35,645 nucleotides of DNA from positions 1-35,645 of the forward strand of contig JACMRH010000236.1 of assembly GCA_014376535.1 (NCBI GenBank), read 5' to 3'. Position numbers and translations under genes: made by a program. This DNA is from Cytophagales bacterium (GTDB taxonomy: Bacteria > Bacteroidota > Bacteroidia > Cytophagales > UBA9547). Positions 1 to 7,444 of this stretch are shown in pieces. Position 1 is the first letter of the stretch. Each line of letters opens with the position of its first letter. The notes below the pieces were generated by a model, which worked only from the letters and a program-made list of their open reading frames with translations, was not told the origin of the DNA and did not search any database.

Positions 1-59
1 CCAAGTTTGTTGGCTTCTTCAATTTCTTTGAAGTCGACGGAGTCTAAGTAAAGTTCCAT
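1..59 (-). CDS. Transaldolase-like protein (TalC/MipB type), N-terminal part only
   Basis: The reverse strand opens with ATG at 59 and runs off the left edge after 19 complete codons. The readable start is MELYLDSVDFKEIEEANKLG, the last residue coming from a split codon. It matches the first strand and helix of the small transaldolase/fructose-6-phosphate aldolase family, where an Asp follows the first beta strand and an E-x-x-E-A-x-x-L-G segment follows. In that family the enzyme moves dihydroxyacetone units between sugar phosphates through a Schiff-base lysine, which lies outside the window. The gene follows kdsA on the same strand with a heptad repeat between them. The identification rests on about 20 residues, so transaldolase versus F6P aldolase cannot be decided. 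Confidence 0.7.
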   Translation of the reverse strand, partial: MELYLDSVDFKEIEEANKL

Positions 60-66
60 TGGATAA

Positions 67-94
67 GTTGACGGTTGTCTGTTGACGGTTGACA
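67..94 (+). repeat. Four-unit heptad array, GTTGACR type
   Basis: Four consecutive 7-bp units: units 1 and 3 are GTTGACG, unit 4 is GTTGACA and unit 2 is the variant GTTGTCT. The array lies between the kdsA stop (115) and the transaldolase start (59), 8 bp before that ATG. An array of the same unit, length and orientation occurs at 28957-28984. Function unknown. Confidence 0.85.
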
Positions 95-114
95 GTAATG
101 TAAATTGTATTGAA

Positions 115-969
115 TTAGTTAGTGACTAATTCAGCTTTTCTGGTTTGACTCTTAACTAAATTATGTATTTCAATAAGAGGTTTTAAAAATTCTTCAAGGT
201 GGTCAATATAATACTGACTGGCGGCATCACACAAAGCCTCTGGCGGATTTGGATGTGCTTCGATAAATAAGCCATCAATTCCTGCACCAACAGCCGATCT
301 TGCCAATACAGGCAAAAATTCACGGTTTCCACCATTCGGGTCAGAACTTGGAATTCCATATTTGCGGATAGAATGGGTAACATCAAAAACCACAGGATAA
401 CCTGTTTTTGCCATGTGGTAAAAACTTCTAGGATCAACAATCAGGTCGTTATACCCAAATGTAAATCCTCTTTCTGTTAAAATGATTTGGTCGTTTCCAG
501 CTTCAACTGCCTTTTCTGCAGGTTTAGCCATGTTTTCCGGAGCTAAAAACTGACCGTGTTTTATATTAATAACTTTGCCAGTTTTCGCAGCTGCAACCAT
601 TAAATCAGTTTGCATACACAAATAGGCCGGAATTTGAATTATATCCAGAACATCACCTGCCTCGCTCATTTGTTCAGGGTAATGAACATCTGATAGAATA
701 GGAAGTTTAAAGGTTGTTTTGATTTTATCCAGCATCTTCAAACCTTCGTGGATCCTTGGACCAACAAAGAATTTCAAAGAACTGCGATTGTCTTTTTGGT
801 AAGAAGATTTGAATACAAGAGGGACATTTAATCTTTCTGAAATGCGGACCAGTTTTTCAGCTGTTTCCATCATTATTTTCTCAGATTCTATTACACAAGG
901 ACCTGAAATAAGGAAAAGTTGATCAACACCACACTGGATATTACCAACTTTTACGATCTTTTTTGACAT
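115..969 (-). CDS. kdsA: 3-deoxy-8-phosphooctulonate synthase (Kdo-8-P synthase)
   Basis: This cytosolic enzyme condenses phosphoenolpyruvate with arabinose-5-phosphate to give Kdo-8-phosphate, the precursor of the Kdo sugar of lipopolysaccharide. The 284-aa protein has the full family length. Visible motifs are ISGPCVIES (residues 21-29), KSSYQKDNRSS, QIPAYLCMQTDL, KHGQFLAPEN, LTERGFTFGYNDL, FDVTHS and the C-terminal EAHPNPPEALCDA. Cys25 in the GPC motif, with the later His, Glu and Asp, matches the metal-dependent class typified by the Aquifex enzyme; the E. coli metal-independent class has Asn there. The ATG at 969 is the only sensible start and has an exact -7 box 22 nt upstream (992-999). 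The transaldolase gene follows on the same strand. Confidence 0.96.
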   Translation of the reverse strand: MSKKIVKVGNIQCGVDQLFLISGPCVIESEKIMMETAEKLVRISERLNVPLVFKSSYQKDNRSSLKFFVGPRIHEGLKMLDKIKTTFKLPILSDVHYPEQMSEAGDVLDIIQIPAYLCMQTDLMVAAAKTGKVINIKHGQFLAPENMAKPAEKAVEAGNDQIILTERGFTFGYNDLIVDPRSFYHMAKTGYPVVFDVTHSIRKYGIPSSDPNGGNREFLPVLARSAVGAGIDGLFIEAHPNPPEALCDAASQYYIDHLEEFLKPLIEIHNLVKSQTRKAELVTN

Positions 970-991
970 GAATTGACTTAATTATAGATTT

Positions 992-999
992 CAAAGTTA
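992..999 (-). promoter_or_regulatory. Bacteroidota -7 box for kdsA
   Basis: Reads TAACTTTG on the minus strand, an exact match to TAnnTTTG, 22 nt before the kdsA ATG. No clear -33 TTG was found at the usual spacing. Confidence 0.65.
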
Positions 1000-1075
1000 A
1001 AAGAATAAATCGAAATGTCAGCTATTGGCAGATTTGGTTGTGTATGTCAATAGGTTTTGAGTTTTGATAGCATCG

Positions 1076-1687
1076 TTAATCGTTATCCTCAGTTGATCCT
1101 TTCGTTGTTTCTGTAAATGGTTTTATGTCCATTCCTGGATATGTAGGGTTTACAATCATGTTTCCCTTTGTGTCAATAAAGCCCCAGCTATCTTTAACTT
1201 TTACCATGGCCATACCTTCTTTAAAATTTTGGGCACCGGTAAATTTGGCTGGTATCACCATATCACCCTTCTGATTTACATAACCCCAAAATTCTCCTGT
1301 CCTTACTCTTGCTAAGCCTTCACTAAAATTTCCCGCTTTGTCAAGTGTTGCAGGGATTACAAGCTTCCCGGTTTTATCCACAAAACCAAATTTATTATCC
1401 GGTCTTACTTTTGCCAATCCATTAGAAAATGGTTCGGCGCCTTCTAATTTCAATGGAACAACAACATTTCCCTTCAAATCAATATAACCCCATTTTCCAT
1501 CCTGGCGAACTGCGGCCAGACCTTCACAGAAAGGCTGTGCCCCCTCATATTTTGGTTCAATAAAAAATTTGCCTGTCTTGTCAATATATCCCCATTTGCC
1601 ATTTACTTTTAAACGGGCTGCGATGTCCTGGCCATTTGATAAATAAGCTAAAAAGATTGCTGGTAATACTAAAAGATACTTTTTCAT
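1076..1687 (-). CDS. Secreted WG-repeat protein
   Basis: The 203-aa protein starts with a cleavable signal peptide (MKKYLLVLPAIFLAYLSNGQ) and is then almost entirely about five WG (KWG) repeats of roughly 34 residues. Each is built on a pattern like K-W-G-Y-I-D-x-x-G followed by I-P-x-x-x-x-x-A-x-x-F-x-x-G-L-A-x-V. The fourth and fifth variants read FWGYVNQKG and SWGFIDTKG. WG repeats form beta-rich structures of unknown, presumably binding, function and are common in Bacteroidota surface or periplasmic proteins. The short C-terminal tail (about 25 residues) has no recognisable anchor. The gene stands alone: it lies downstream of the acyl-CoA reductase gene on the same strand but has its own -7 box 46 nt upstream. 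A specific role cannot be assigned. Confidence 0.85.
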   Translation of the reverse strand: MKKYLLVLPAIFLAYLSNGQDIAARLKVNGKWGYIDKTGKFFIEPKYEGAQPFCEGLAAVRQDGKWGYIDLKGNVVVPLKLEGAEPFSNGLAKVRPDNKFGFVDKTGKLVIPATLDKAGNFSEGLARVRTGEFWGYVNQKGDMVIPAKFTGAQNFKEGMAMVKVKDSWGFIDTKGNMIVNPTYPGMDIKPFTETTKGSTEDND

Positions 1688-1733
1688 AGGTTTAAAAGGT
1701 TTAATTATTTGTAGAAGATGAAATAAATAAATT

Positions 1734-1741
1734 CAAATATA
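1734..1741 (-). promoter_or_regulatory. Bacteroidota -7 box for the WG-repeat gene
   Basis: Minus-strand TATATTTG, an exact TAnnTTTG match, 46 nt before the ATG. A TTG at 1764-1766 would be a -33 element with a slightly long 22-nt spacer, inside the end of the acyl-CoA reductase gene. Confidence 0.6.
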
Positions 1742-1760
1742 ATTTTTGGCATCAAGTATC

Positions 1761-2795
1761 TTACAATTGAAGTAAAAATTTCATTGTATCAACCCCATCT
1801 GCAAAATCATTCAAACCTGGATTTTGAGTCTGGCCAAAGGAAATTTTGTTTTTGAAATCAGTATTGGTAACAACACACTGTAATTTATCAGCTTTTTCAG
1901 TAAGTTCTGCTGTTAGTTTATTTTGATCGGAATACCTTTCATAATATAATACAGAAATAGGCGAATGTAAGCTTTCAGATTCTTTTAAAAGTAAAAAATT
2001 ATTATCTAAAAAAGGATCCTGGTTCATCAGGTAAATTGCCCTGTTATAGGTATAATTATTGGCATATTTATGCTGATTAATAACAAATGACCAGGGTTCA
2101 AAGGTGTCTATCAGCTTTGTAATGTCATAATTTTCTGGAATATAGACCTTCGTTACATTCCGGCAACCCAGTCCAAAATAGGTAAAGATATCAGAACCGA
2201 GTTTTTCGAAATCAGAAACGCTTTCTTTTCCATTTAATATGGCAACAGAAGTCCGGTTTTTCCTGATAATATGAGGGTATTTTCCGAAATAGCTTTCAAA
2301 ATAACGGGCCGAATTATCACTTCCAGTACAAATTACAGCTTCCATATTCGCCATTCGTTCTACAACTTGAATAAACAGTTTAAAATCAGGAGCGATTTCG
2401 ACGATTTTTTCCAGGAGAAATTTCATTATAATGGTATCGCTTTTACTTAGCTTGGCTTGCAGTATGTGTCCGGACAATAGAACACAAAAAGCATCGTGAA
2501 ATCCAACCCCTGGAATGTTTCCGGCCATTATAACCCCAATATTTTTGCTCTGTACTTCTTTGTTTAATTCTGGATAAAAAGGAATGAAATTTATTAGACT
2601 ATCTTCCTTTAGCATATCAGCCAATGAGGTTAAAGCAGTTTTTAAACTATCCTCGGTAAACCAAGCATTTTCATATTTAGCTTTTCTGGAAAGTGATTCC
2701 ATTTCTTCCATCGACATTGAAGATATAAACTTGCCAAGGGCAACAAAGCATGCTATTCTGTTGTTAAGTGTGATATGTTTAAGCGCCGTAGACAT
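1761..2795 (-). CDS. Acyl-CoA reductase, LuxC family
   Basis: LuxC-family enzymes use NADPH to reduce activated fatty acyl groups to aldehydes through a covalent acyl-cysteine. The 344-aa protein shows the family landmarks: VIMAGNIPGVGFHDAF (residues 88-103), CTGSDNSARYFESYF with the downstream I-I-R-K-N-R-T-S-V-A-I-L segment, and YFGLGCRNVTKVYIP, where Cys211 is the likely nucleophile. The reading frame can be extended to a TTG at 2819, but the ATG at 2795 (MSTALKH) is preferred. The gene is divergent from a two-cluster ferredoxin across 140 bp. Nothing resembling the other lux genes is nearby, so bioluminescence is not implied. The real substrate in Bacteroidota is unknown to me. Confidence 0.85.
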   Translation of the reverse strand: MSTALKHITLNNRIACFVALGKFISSMSMEEMESLSRKAKYENAWFTEDSLKTALTSLADMLKEDSLINFIPFYPELNKEVQSKNIGVIMAGNIPGVGFHDAFCVLLSGHILQAKLSKSDTIIMKFLLEKIVEIAPDFKLFIQVVERMANMEAVICTGSDNSARYFESYFGKYPHIIRKNRTSVAILNGKESVSDFEKLGSDIFTYFGLGCRNVTKVYIPENYDITKLIDTFEPWSFVINQHKYANNYTYNRAIYLMNQDPFLDNNFLLLKESESLHSPISVLYYERYSDQNKLTAELTEKADKLQCVVTNTDFKNKISFGQTQNPGLNDFADGVDTMKFLLQL

Positions 2796-2890
2796 GGTAA
2801 AAGAATTATAATACTGCAAGATGTGTTTAAAGAATGATAATATGTTAAATTTGTATTTATCGATTGTAAAGGTAATTTACAGGAGTTTGC

Positions 2891-2898
2891 TAACTTTG
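2891..2898 (+). promoter_or_regulatory. Bacteroidota -7 box for the ferredoxin gene
   Basis: TAACTTTG, an exact TAnnTTTG match, 37 nt before the ferredoxin ATG in the region shared with the divergent acyl-CoA reductase. The nearest TTG (2864) is spaced a little too far for a standard -33 element. Confidence 0.65.
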
Positions 2899-2935
2899 CA
2901 GCCCCAAAATTTGTTATCCTAAAAAATTTTCGGCC

Positions 2936-3283
2936 ATGGCTATTATTATTACTGAAGAATGTATCAATTGCGGTGCGTGTGAGCCGGAATGTCCAAATAC
3001 TGCTATTTATGAAGGCGGCGCAAAGTGGACCTGGTCTGGAGGTACTAAACTTACCCAGGTAGAACTGGAAGATGGAACTGTTATTGACGGCAAATCCCAG
3101 CAAGAACCAGTATCCCCGGAATTTTATTACATAGTACCAAATAAATGCACAGAATGTACAGGTTTTCACGAGGAGCCTCAATGTGCTGCAGTTTGCCCAG
3201 TTGATTGTTGCGTAGATGATCCTGAATACAGGGAAACAAAAGAAGAACTTTTGGCTAAAAAGACCTGGTTACACAACGAATAA
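2936..3283 (+). CDS. Two-[4Fe-4S] ferredoxin
   Basis: This small electron carrier should bind two [4Fe-4S] clusters. Cluster motif one is C9-x2-C12-x2-C15-x3-C19-P. Motif two is C71-x2-C74-x8-C83-x3-C87-P, with the long C-x8-C spacing typical of Alvin/YfhL-type ferredoxins. Two further cysteines (91, 92) follow. About 50 residues rich in Trp, Gly and Glu separate the two motifs, longer than in clostridial ferredoxins, so the protein is 115 aa. The start is ATG at 2936, and an exact -7 box lies 37 nt upstream. The gene is head-to-head with the LuxC-type reductase, and a strong hairpin follows its stop. Its redox partner is not shown by the sequence. Confidence 0.94.
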   Translation: MAIIITEECINCGACEPECPNTAIYEGGAKWTWSGGTKLTQVELEDGTVIDGKSQQEPVSPEFYYIVPNKCTECTGFHEEPQCAAVCPVDCCVDDPEYRETKEELLAKKTWLHNE

Positions 3284-3314
3284 TTAAAAGCAGGTAAACT
3301 CTACCTGCTTTTAA
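3284..3314. terminator. Bidirectional terminator between ferredoxin and the RNA methyltransferase
   Basis: A perfect 13-bp inverted repeat (3284-3296 with 3302-3314) encloses a 5-nt loop. The stem core is GCAGGTA, flanked by A-runs on one arm and T-runs on the other, so it can end transcription in both directions. The methyltransferase stop codon (3311-3313, minus strand) lies inside the stem. Confidence 0.85.
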
Positions 3315-4051
3315 CACAACAACCTGTCGATCAATATTCCTGCTGCTATCCCAACATTTAAAGATTCAGCGTTTCCAATTCGGGGAATAGTTACCTTTTC
3401 ACTCACAAAAGGAACTAAATCATTGTTTATTCCATTTGCCTCATTGCCTAAAAGTAAAATAGCTGGTAGCTGACATTTTACATTATATATGGAGACACCA
3501 TCCATAAAAGCCGCCAGAACTGGAATTTTTGAATTTGCCATAAAAAATTGGCTTAGATCCCGATAGTAAATATTTAATCTGGTATAGGATCCTTTAGTGG
3601 CATTTATGACTTTAGGATTGTATAAGTCAACAGTATCTAAACTGCAAACCATGTTTTTTATCCCATACCAATCTGCAGTCCTGATGATTGTGCCCAAATT
3701 TCCCGGATCATTTATTCCATCAAGTACTAATATTAATTCATTCTCAATTTTAACGTCGACCTTTTCATCCTTAGTAACTGCAATTGCCAATGCACTATTA
3801 TTAGTTTCAAGCGTTCCAACAGAGGCTAGCTCTCCGGATGTAACGATCTGAATTTCCAATCCCTTCTTTAATACCAGGTGTTCCATGTGAAATAAAAATT
3901 CATTTGTAACGAAGATTTTTTTGACTTCATAGTCAGAATTTAATAATTCCAGAACATTTTTATAACCTTCCACAAAAAATGCACGCTCAATCCTGCGGTA
4001 TTTCTTATTTTGCAAGGAATTGATATACTTCACCTCAGCTTTGCTTAGCAT
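3311..4051 (-). CDS. TrmH/SpoU-family RNA 2'-O-methyltransferase
   Basis: SPOUT-fold enzymes of this family methylate 2'-hydroxyls in rRNA or tRNA using S-adenosylmethionine bound in a C-terminal knot. In the 246-aa protein, residues 1-95 form the SpoU substrate-binding region (VKYINSLQNKKYRR, FFVEGYKNVLELL). The methylase core then shows motif 1 (N118-L-G-x-x-x-R124), motif 2 (LLGNEANGI, about 200-208) and motif 3 (IPRIGNAESLNVGIAAGI). A TTG at 4075 would add eight residues. The ATG at 4051 is preferred because an exact -7 box (4073-4080) sits 21 nt upstream of it and would overlap the TTG. It is divergent from tamL with 9 nt between the starts. The target nucleotide is unknown. Confidence 0.92.
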   Translation of the reverse strand: MLSKAEVKYINSLQNKKYRRIERAFFVEGYKNVLELLNSDYEVKKIFVTNEFLFHMEHLVLKKGLEIQIVTSGELASVGTLETNNSALAIAVTKDEKVDVKIENELILVLDGINDPGNLGTIIRTADWYGIKNMVCSLDTVDLYNPKVINATKGSYTRLNIYYRDLSQFFMANSKIPVLAAFMDGVSIYNVKCQLPAILLLGNEANGINNDLVPFVSEKVTIPRIGNAESLNVGIAAGILIDRLLC

Positions 4052-4060
4052 TTCCTGAAT

Positions 4061-6520
4061 TTGCGTAAAACTCAAATTTACATACAGTTTTCCATAGCTT
4101 TTGCTATAGCTCTATCTTCTTGCAGCAGTTTCAAATACCTGGAGAAAAAAGGTGCTATTGGACCTAAAGATTATTTGCTATATAAGCAGAATGTAACGGG
4201 AAATAAAGCTGAACCAAAGGACGTCTTTACACCATTTTATCAACAGAAACCAAATAAGAAGATACCTCTTATAGGCTCGCGACCTTACTTCTATTTTTAT
4301 TTGATAGGCAAATCTTTCAATTACACTAACAAAGTTGGATTGAAAATAGAAAGGGTTGCAAAAAAATATGATGCTAAAATATTATCAGATAGCGGAAAGC
4401 CTTCCAGAATAAAAAAGCTGACATTAAAAAAAGAGAAGAAGTTAGAAAAACTCAGGACTAAGCAGCAGGGAGGCAATGGTTTTATGAGAACTTTTGGCGA
4501 AGCTCCTTCGATTGCAAAAAAGGAAAACTTTGAGAAAAGTGCTGGCATGATGGGCCAGATGCTTAAAACCAAAGGCTACTATCATCATAATATTCAAATT
4601 CTATATGACACTAATGGGAGAAAATTAGAAGTGATTTATAAGATCAATGAAGGTGATCCCCATTTAATAAATAGTATTAAGTATTCAGTTCTCAATCCAA
4701 AAATATCCGCCTTAATTGAGACGAACCGAGAGGAAAGTGTCTTAAAATTAAATAAAAATCTGGACGAGAGTGACCTGGTAAAAGAACGTGACAGGCTGGA
4801 CAAACTTTTGAAAAACAATGGCTATTTTGACTTTGAAAAACAGTTTATCTCTTGCAAAATAGATACAAATGGTGTTCCCTATCGTGCAGATGTCGAAATT
4901 AAACTGGACACTGCATCCGGGAAAGATTTATATAGAAAGTATTCATTAAACAAAATTTATTGTTTCATAGAACATAGCAAGTTTGAGAAATTACCAAGAG
5001 ATACAGTAGTTTATGATAATATCAACTTTATTCAAATAAATAATAAGTTTGGAAAAAAAGTACTTGCGGGGAAAATCAAGTTTAGGCCTGGAGACTATTT
5101 TTCACTGGACAAAAATATCAGCACTCAGCTTAACCTTACAAATCTTGATAATTTTAAATACATAGATATAAAATATGCCAAAAAAAACTCTTCAGATTCT
5201 TTATTGAATGTTTTAATCACCTTGAATTCAAATAAAAAATTCCAAATAACAGATGAATGGGGTTTAAATGTTTCTCAAGGACTTCCTGGACCTCAGGTAA
5301 GCGTATCATTTCTCGATAGAAATGTTTTAAGAGGTTGCGAAAATTTCGATGCTAGCGTTCGTTTTGGAATTGAAGGTGTTGCAAGTGCCACAAATCCTAA
5401 TTCAGTCTATAAAAGTATAGAGGGTGCTGCAGATGTCGGGATAACTTTTCCACAATTTTACTTCCCTTCAAGAATAAGGTTGAAATTCAATAATTACTAT
5501 CCCAGAACCAGGCTTAGCTTCTCTTTCAACAACATAGTACGACCAGATTATCTCAGACGAAATTATAAATTGGCTTTAAATTATACATTCACCCGAAATG
5601 TATATTCAAGGTATATATTTTCCATTGCAGACTTAAACGTTGTTCAATCAACTATTTACACTAAAACTTTCCGGGATTATCTTGACACTTTGACAAACCG
5701 GGGCAACACACTTAGCACCAGTTTCAGACCTTCTTTCATTTCAAGTATCCACATAACATACATTTATAACAACAATGACTTTACAAAATTTGTAAATGGA
5801 AATTTCCTTCGTCTCTTCGCTGAAACAGGGGGAAATTTTATTAATTATCTAGAAAAACCATTAGAACAAAGAGGAATCATTCAGGATAAAAAGCTATTTG
5901 GCCAATTAACTTATTTTAAATTTGTAAAATTTAATATTGATTACAGAGCCTACAGGGTCTTACTGCCCAAAAGTCAGCTTGCCTTTCGGGTGAACACCGG
6001 GGTGGCTTATCCATTCCAAAATCAATCATTGCCTTATGAGAAATACTTTTTTGCTGGGGGAAGTAATAGTTTAAGGGCTTGGAGGCCAAGACGTTTAGGA
6101 CCAGGATCTAAGCAACCAAGTGCACCTAATGCTGACGGAGTTTTTGATTATCGGTTCGAACAACCCGCTGAAATTATTTTAGAGTTGAGTGTAGAGTCCA
6201 GATTTAAAATAATAAGATTTATAGAAGGTGCCATTTTTGTAGATGCCGGAAATGTTTGGCGAGTTGGTGAAAGTTTAGAGAGCACAAAAGCTTCAGATTT
6301 TAACTCTAAAAGGTTTTATAAAGAGATAGCAGTTGGTAGTGGCTTTGGCTTGAGGTTTAACTTTAGTTTCATTATTGTAAGGTTTGACCTAGGATTAAAA
6401 GTGTATGATCCTGCCCTTGCAGAAAATAGTCGGTTAGTTGTCAAAAACTGGACACTTAAGAATATAATTGCCCGAAACGAATATGGCCTGATAAACCTGG
6501 GTATTGGTTATCCTTTTTAA
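4061..6520 (+). CDS. tamL: TamL-like outer-membrane assembly lipoprotein (BamA/TamA family)
   Basis: Omp85-type protein thought to work with TamB in inserting or trafficking outer-membrane components; Bacteroidota use the lipoprotein form TamL. The 819-aa protein starts with a lipoprotein signal (lipobox L18-S-S-C21). It continues with POTRA-like regions (for example YYHHNIQILYDTNGRKLEVIYKINEG around 165-190 and NNGYFDFEKQFISCKIDT around 250) and ends in a long beta-barrel with aromatic-rich strands. The barrel includes the FFAGGSNSLRAWRPRRLGPG loop typical of the surface-antigen domain and a terminal NEYGLINLGIGYPF. The start must be TTG at 4061: an in-frame stop lies at 4046-4048 and no ATG precedes the signal peptide. 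hemF follows after 1 bp. TamB is not in the window. Confidence 0.88.
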   Translation: MRKTQIYIQFSIAFAIALSSCSSFKYLEKKGAIGPKDYLLYKQNVTGNKAEPKDVFTPFYQQKPNKKIPLIGSRPYFYFYLIGKSFNYTNKVGLKIERVAKKYDAKILSDSGKPSRIKKLTLKKEKKLEKLRTKQQGGNGFMRTFGEAPSIAKKENFEKSAGMMGQMLKTKGYYHHNIQILYDTNGRKLEVIYKINEGDPHLINSIKYSVLNPKISALIETNREESVLKLNKNLDESDLVKERDRLDKLLKNNGYFDFEKQFISCKIDTNGVPYRADVEIKLDTASGKDLYRKYSLNKIYCFIEHSKFEKLPRDTVVYDNINFIQINNKFGKKVLAGKIKFRPGDYFSLDKNISTQLNLTNLDNFKYIDIKYAKKNSSDSLLNVLITLNSNKKFQITDEWGLNVSQGLPGPQVSVSFLDRNVLRGCENFDASVRFGIEGVASATNPNSVYKSIEGAADVGITFPQFYFPSRIRLKFNNYYPRTRLSFSFNNIVRPDYLRRNYKLALNYTFTRNVYSRYIFSIADLNVVQSTIYTKTFRDYLDTLTNRGNTLSTSFRPSFISSIHITYIYNNNDFTKFVNGNFLRLFAETGGNFINYLEKPLEQRGIIQDKKLFGQLTYFKFVKFNIDYRAYRVLLPKSQLAFRVNTGVAYPFQNQSLPYEKYFFAGGSNSLRAWRPRRLGPGSKQPSAPNADGVFDYRFEQPAEIILELSVESRFKIIRFIEGAIFVDAGNVWRVGESLESTKASDFNSKRFYKEIAVGSGFGLRFNFSFIIVRFDLGLKVYDPALAENSRLVVKNWTLKNIIARNEYGLINLGIGYPF
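4073..4080 (-). promoter_or_regulatory. -7 box for the RNA methyltransferase, inside the tamL reading frame
   Basis: Minus-strand TAAATTTG, an exact TAnnTTTG match, 21 nt before the methyltransferase ATG. It lies within the signal-peptide codons of the divergent tamL gene. Confidence 0.55.
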
Positions 6521-6521
6521 T

Positions 6522-7412
6522 ATGGAGAAAAAATTAATTGCCGAAAGGTTTAAAGCTTTACAAAATTCTATTTGCTTACAAGTTGAGAAAGAAGATGGAA
6601 AAGGAACATTCCAATCTGATATATGGACCAGAACCGAAGGTGGGGGTGGTGATACAAAAATACTTACCAATGGGTTGGTATTAGAAAAGGGAGGGGTTTT
6701 ATTCTCAGAAGTTTATGGTCCAGTTTCCGATAAAATGAAATCGTCGTTTGACTTTCAAAATGAGGAGTTTTATGCAACTGGTGTTTCCATTGTTATGCAC
6801 CCATCAAACCCTTTTGTTCCTATTATCCATATGAATATAAGGTATTTTGAAACAGGAACATCATGGTGGTTTGGGGGTGGTATAGATTTAACCCCAATTT
6901 ATATAGACGAAAAGGAAGCTAAATATTTCCATCAGAAGCTAAAAGATACCTGTGACAAAACTGATTTTCATTTTTACTCAAAATTTAAAGACTGGGCTGA
7001 TAATTATTTCTTCCTTCCACACAGAAATGAAACCAGGGGAATAGGCGGAATATTTTTCGATAGGCTAACAACTAAAAATACTGGTAAAACAAAAGAAGAA
7101 ATTTTTGATTTCGTAATAGGTATAGGAGAAACCTTTGCTCCAGTCTACACCCAAATTATGAATACAAAAAAGAATATACCTTATTCTGAGAAAAATAAAG
7201 AATGGCAAGGAATAAGAAGAAGCAGGTATGTAGAATTCAACTTATTGTATGACAAAGGCACAAAATTTGGTCTTGAATCTGACGGACGAGTAGAATCTAT
7301 ATTAATGAGCATGCCACCTTTGGCACAATGGCCATATAATTATAAACCAGCTGAAAATAGTCTTGAACGGAAAACTTTAGACTTACTAGTAAAAAATAAA
7401 GCCTGGATTTAG
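6522..7412 (+). CDS. hemF: Oxygen-dependent coproporphyrinogen III oxidase
   Basis: This soluble enzyme of haem synthesis uses O2 to decarboxylate two propionates of coproporphyrinogen III, giving protoporphyrinogen IX. The 296-aa protein has family length and motifs: RTEGGGGDTKIL (38-48), YFETGTSWWFGGGIDLTPIY (108-127), LPHRNETRGIGGIFFD (165-180) and the C-terminal GRVESILMSMPPLAQWPYNY. The frame opens further upstream at a GTG, but the ATG at 6522 fits the family N-terminus and starts one base after the tamL stop, so the two are probably cotranscribed. Presence of HemF implies growth with oxygen. A hairpin wraps the stop codon. Confidence 0.96.
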   Translation: MEKKLIAERFKALQNSICLQVEKEDGKGTFQSDIWTRTEGGGGDTKILTNGLVLEKGGVLFSEVYGPVSDKMKSSFDFQNEEFYATGVSIVMHPSNPFVPIIHMNIRYFETGTSWWFGGGIDLTPIYIDEKEAKYFHQKLKDTCDKTDFHFYSKFKDWADNYFFLPHRNETRGIGGIFFDRLTTKNTGKTKEEIFDFVIGIGETFAPVYTQIMNTKKNIPYSEKNKEWQGIRRSRYVEFNLLYDKGTKFGLESDGRVESILMSMPPLAQWPYNYKPAENSLERKTLDLLVKNKAWI

Positions 7413-7423
7413 TCCAGGCTTTA
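7397..7423 (+). terminator. Hairpin terminator wrapped around the hemF stop codon
   Basis: An 11-bp perfect stem (7397-7407 with 7413-7423, core GCCTGGA) has a 5-nt loop that contains the hemF TAG. An A-run precedes it and only a short T-run follows, so termination may be moderate. It could also serve the convergent DUF6089 gene, which ends at 7445. Confidence 0.65.
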
Positions 7424-7444
7424 GCATTAATATATTGATAAAGT

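Noticed and set aside
1020-1060. Possible degenerate heptads (AGCTATT-like) between kdsA and the WG-repeat gene
   Set aside because: At most two units match; not distinguishable from AT-rich background.
1761-2795. Bioluminescence (lux) operon
   Set aside because: Only a LuxC-family reductase is present; no luxA, luxB, luxD or luxE, and this family is widespread in non-luminous Bacteroidota.
2753-3181. 142-codon minus-strand ORF opposite the ferredoxin
   Set aside because: It is a mirror of the ferredoxin gene, whose cluster motifs and promoter are clear; its Cys- and Asn-rich product matches no family.
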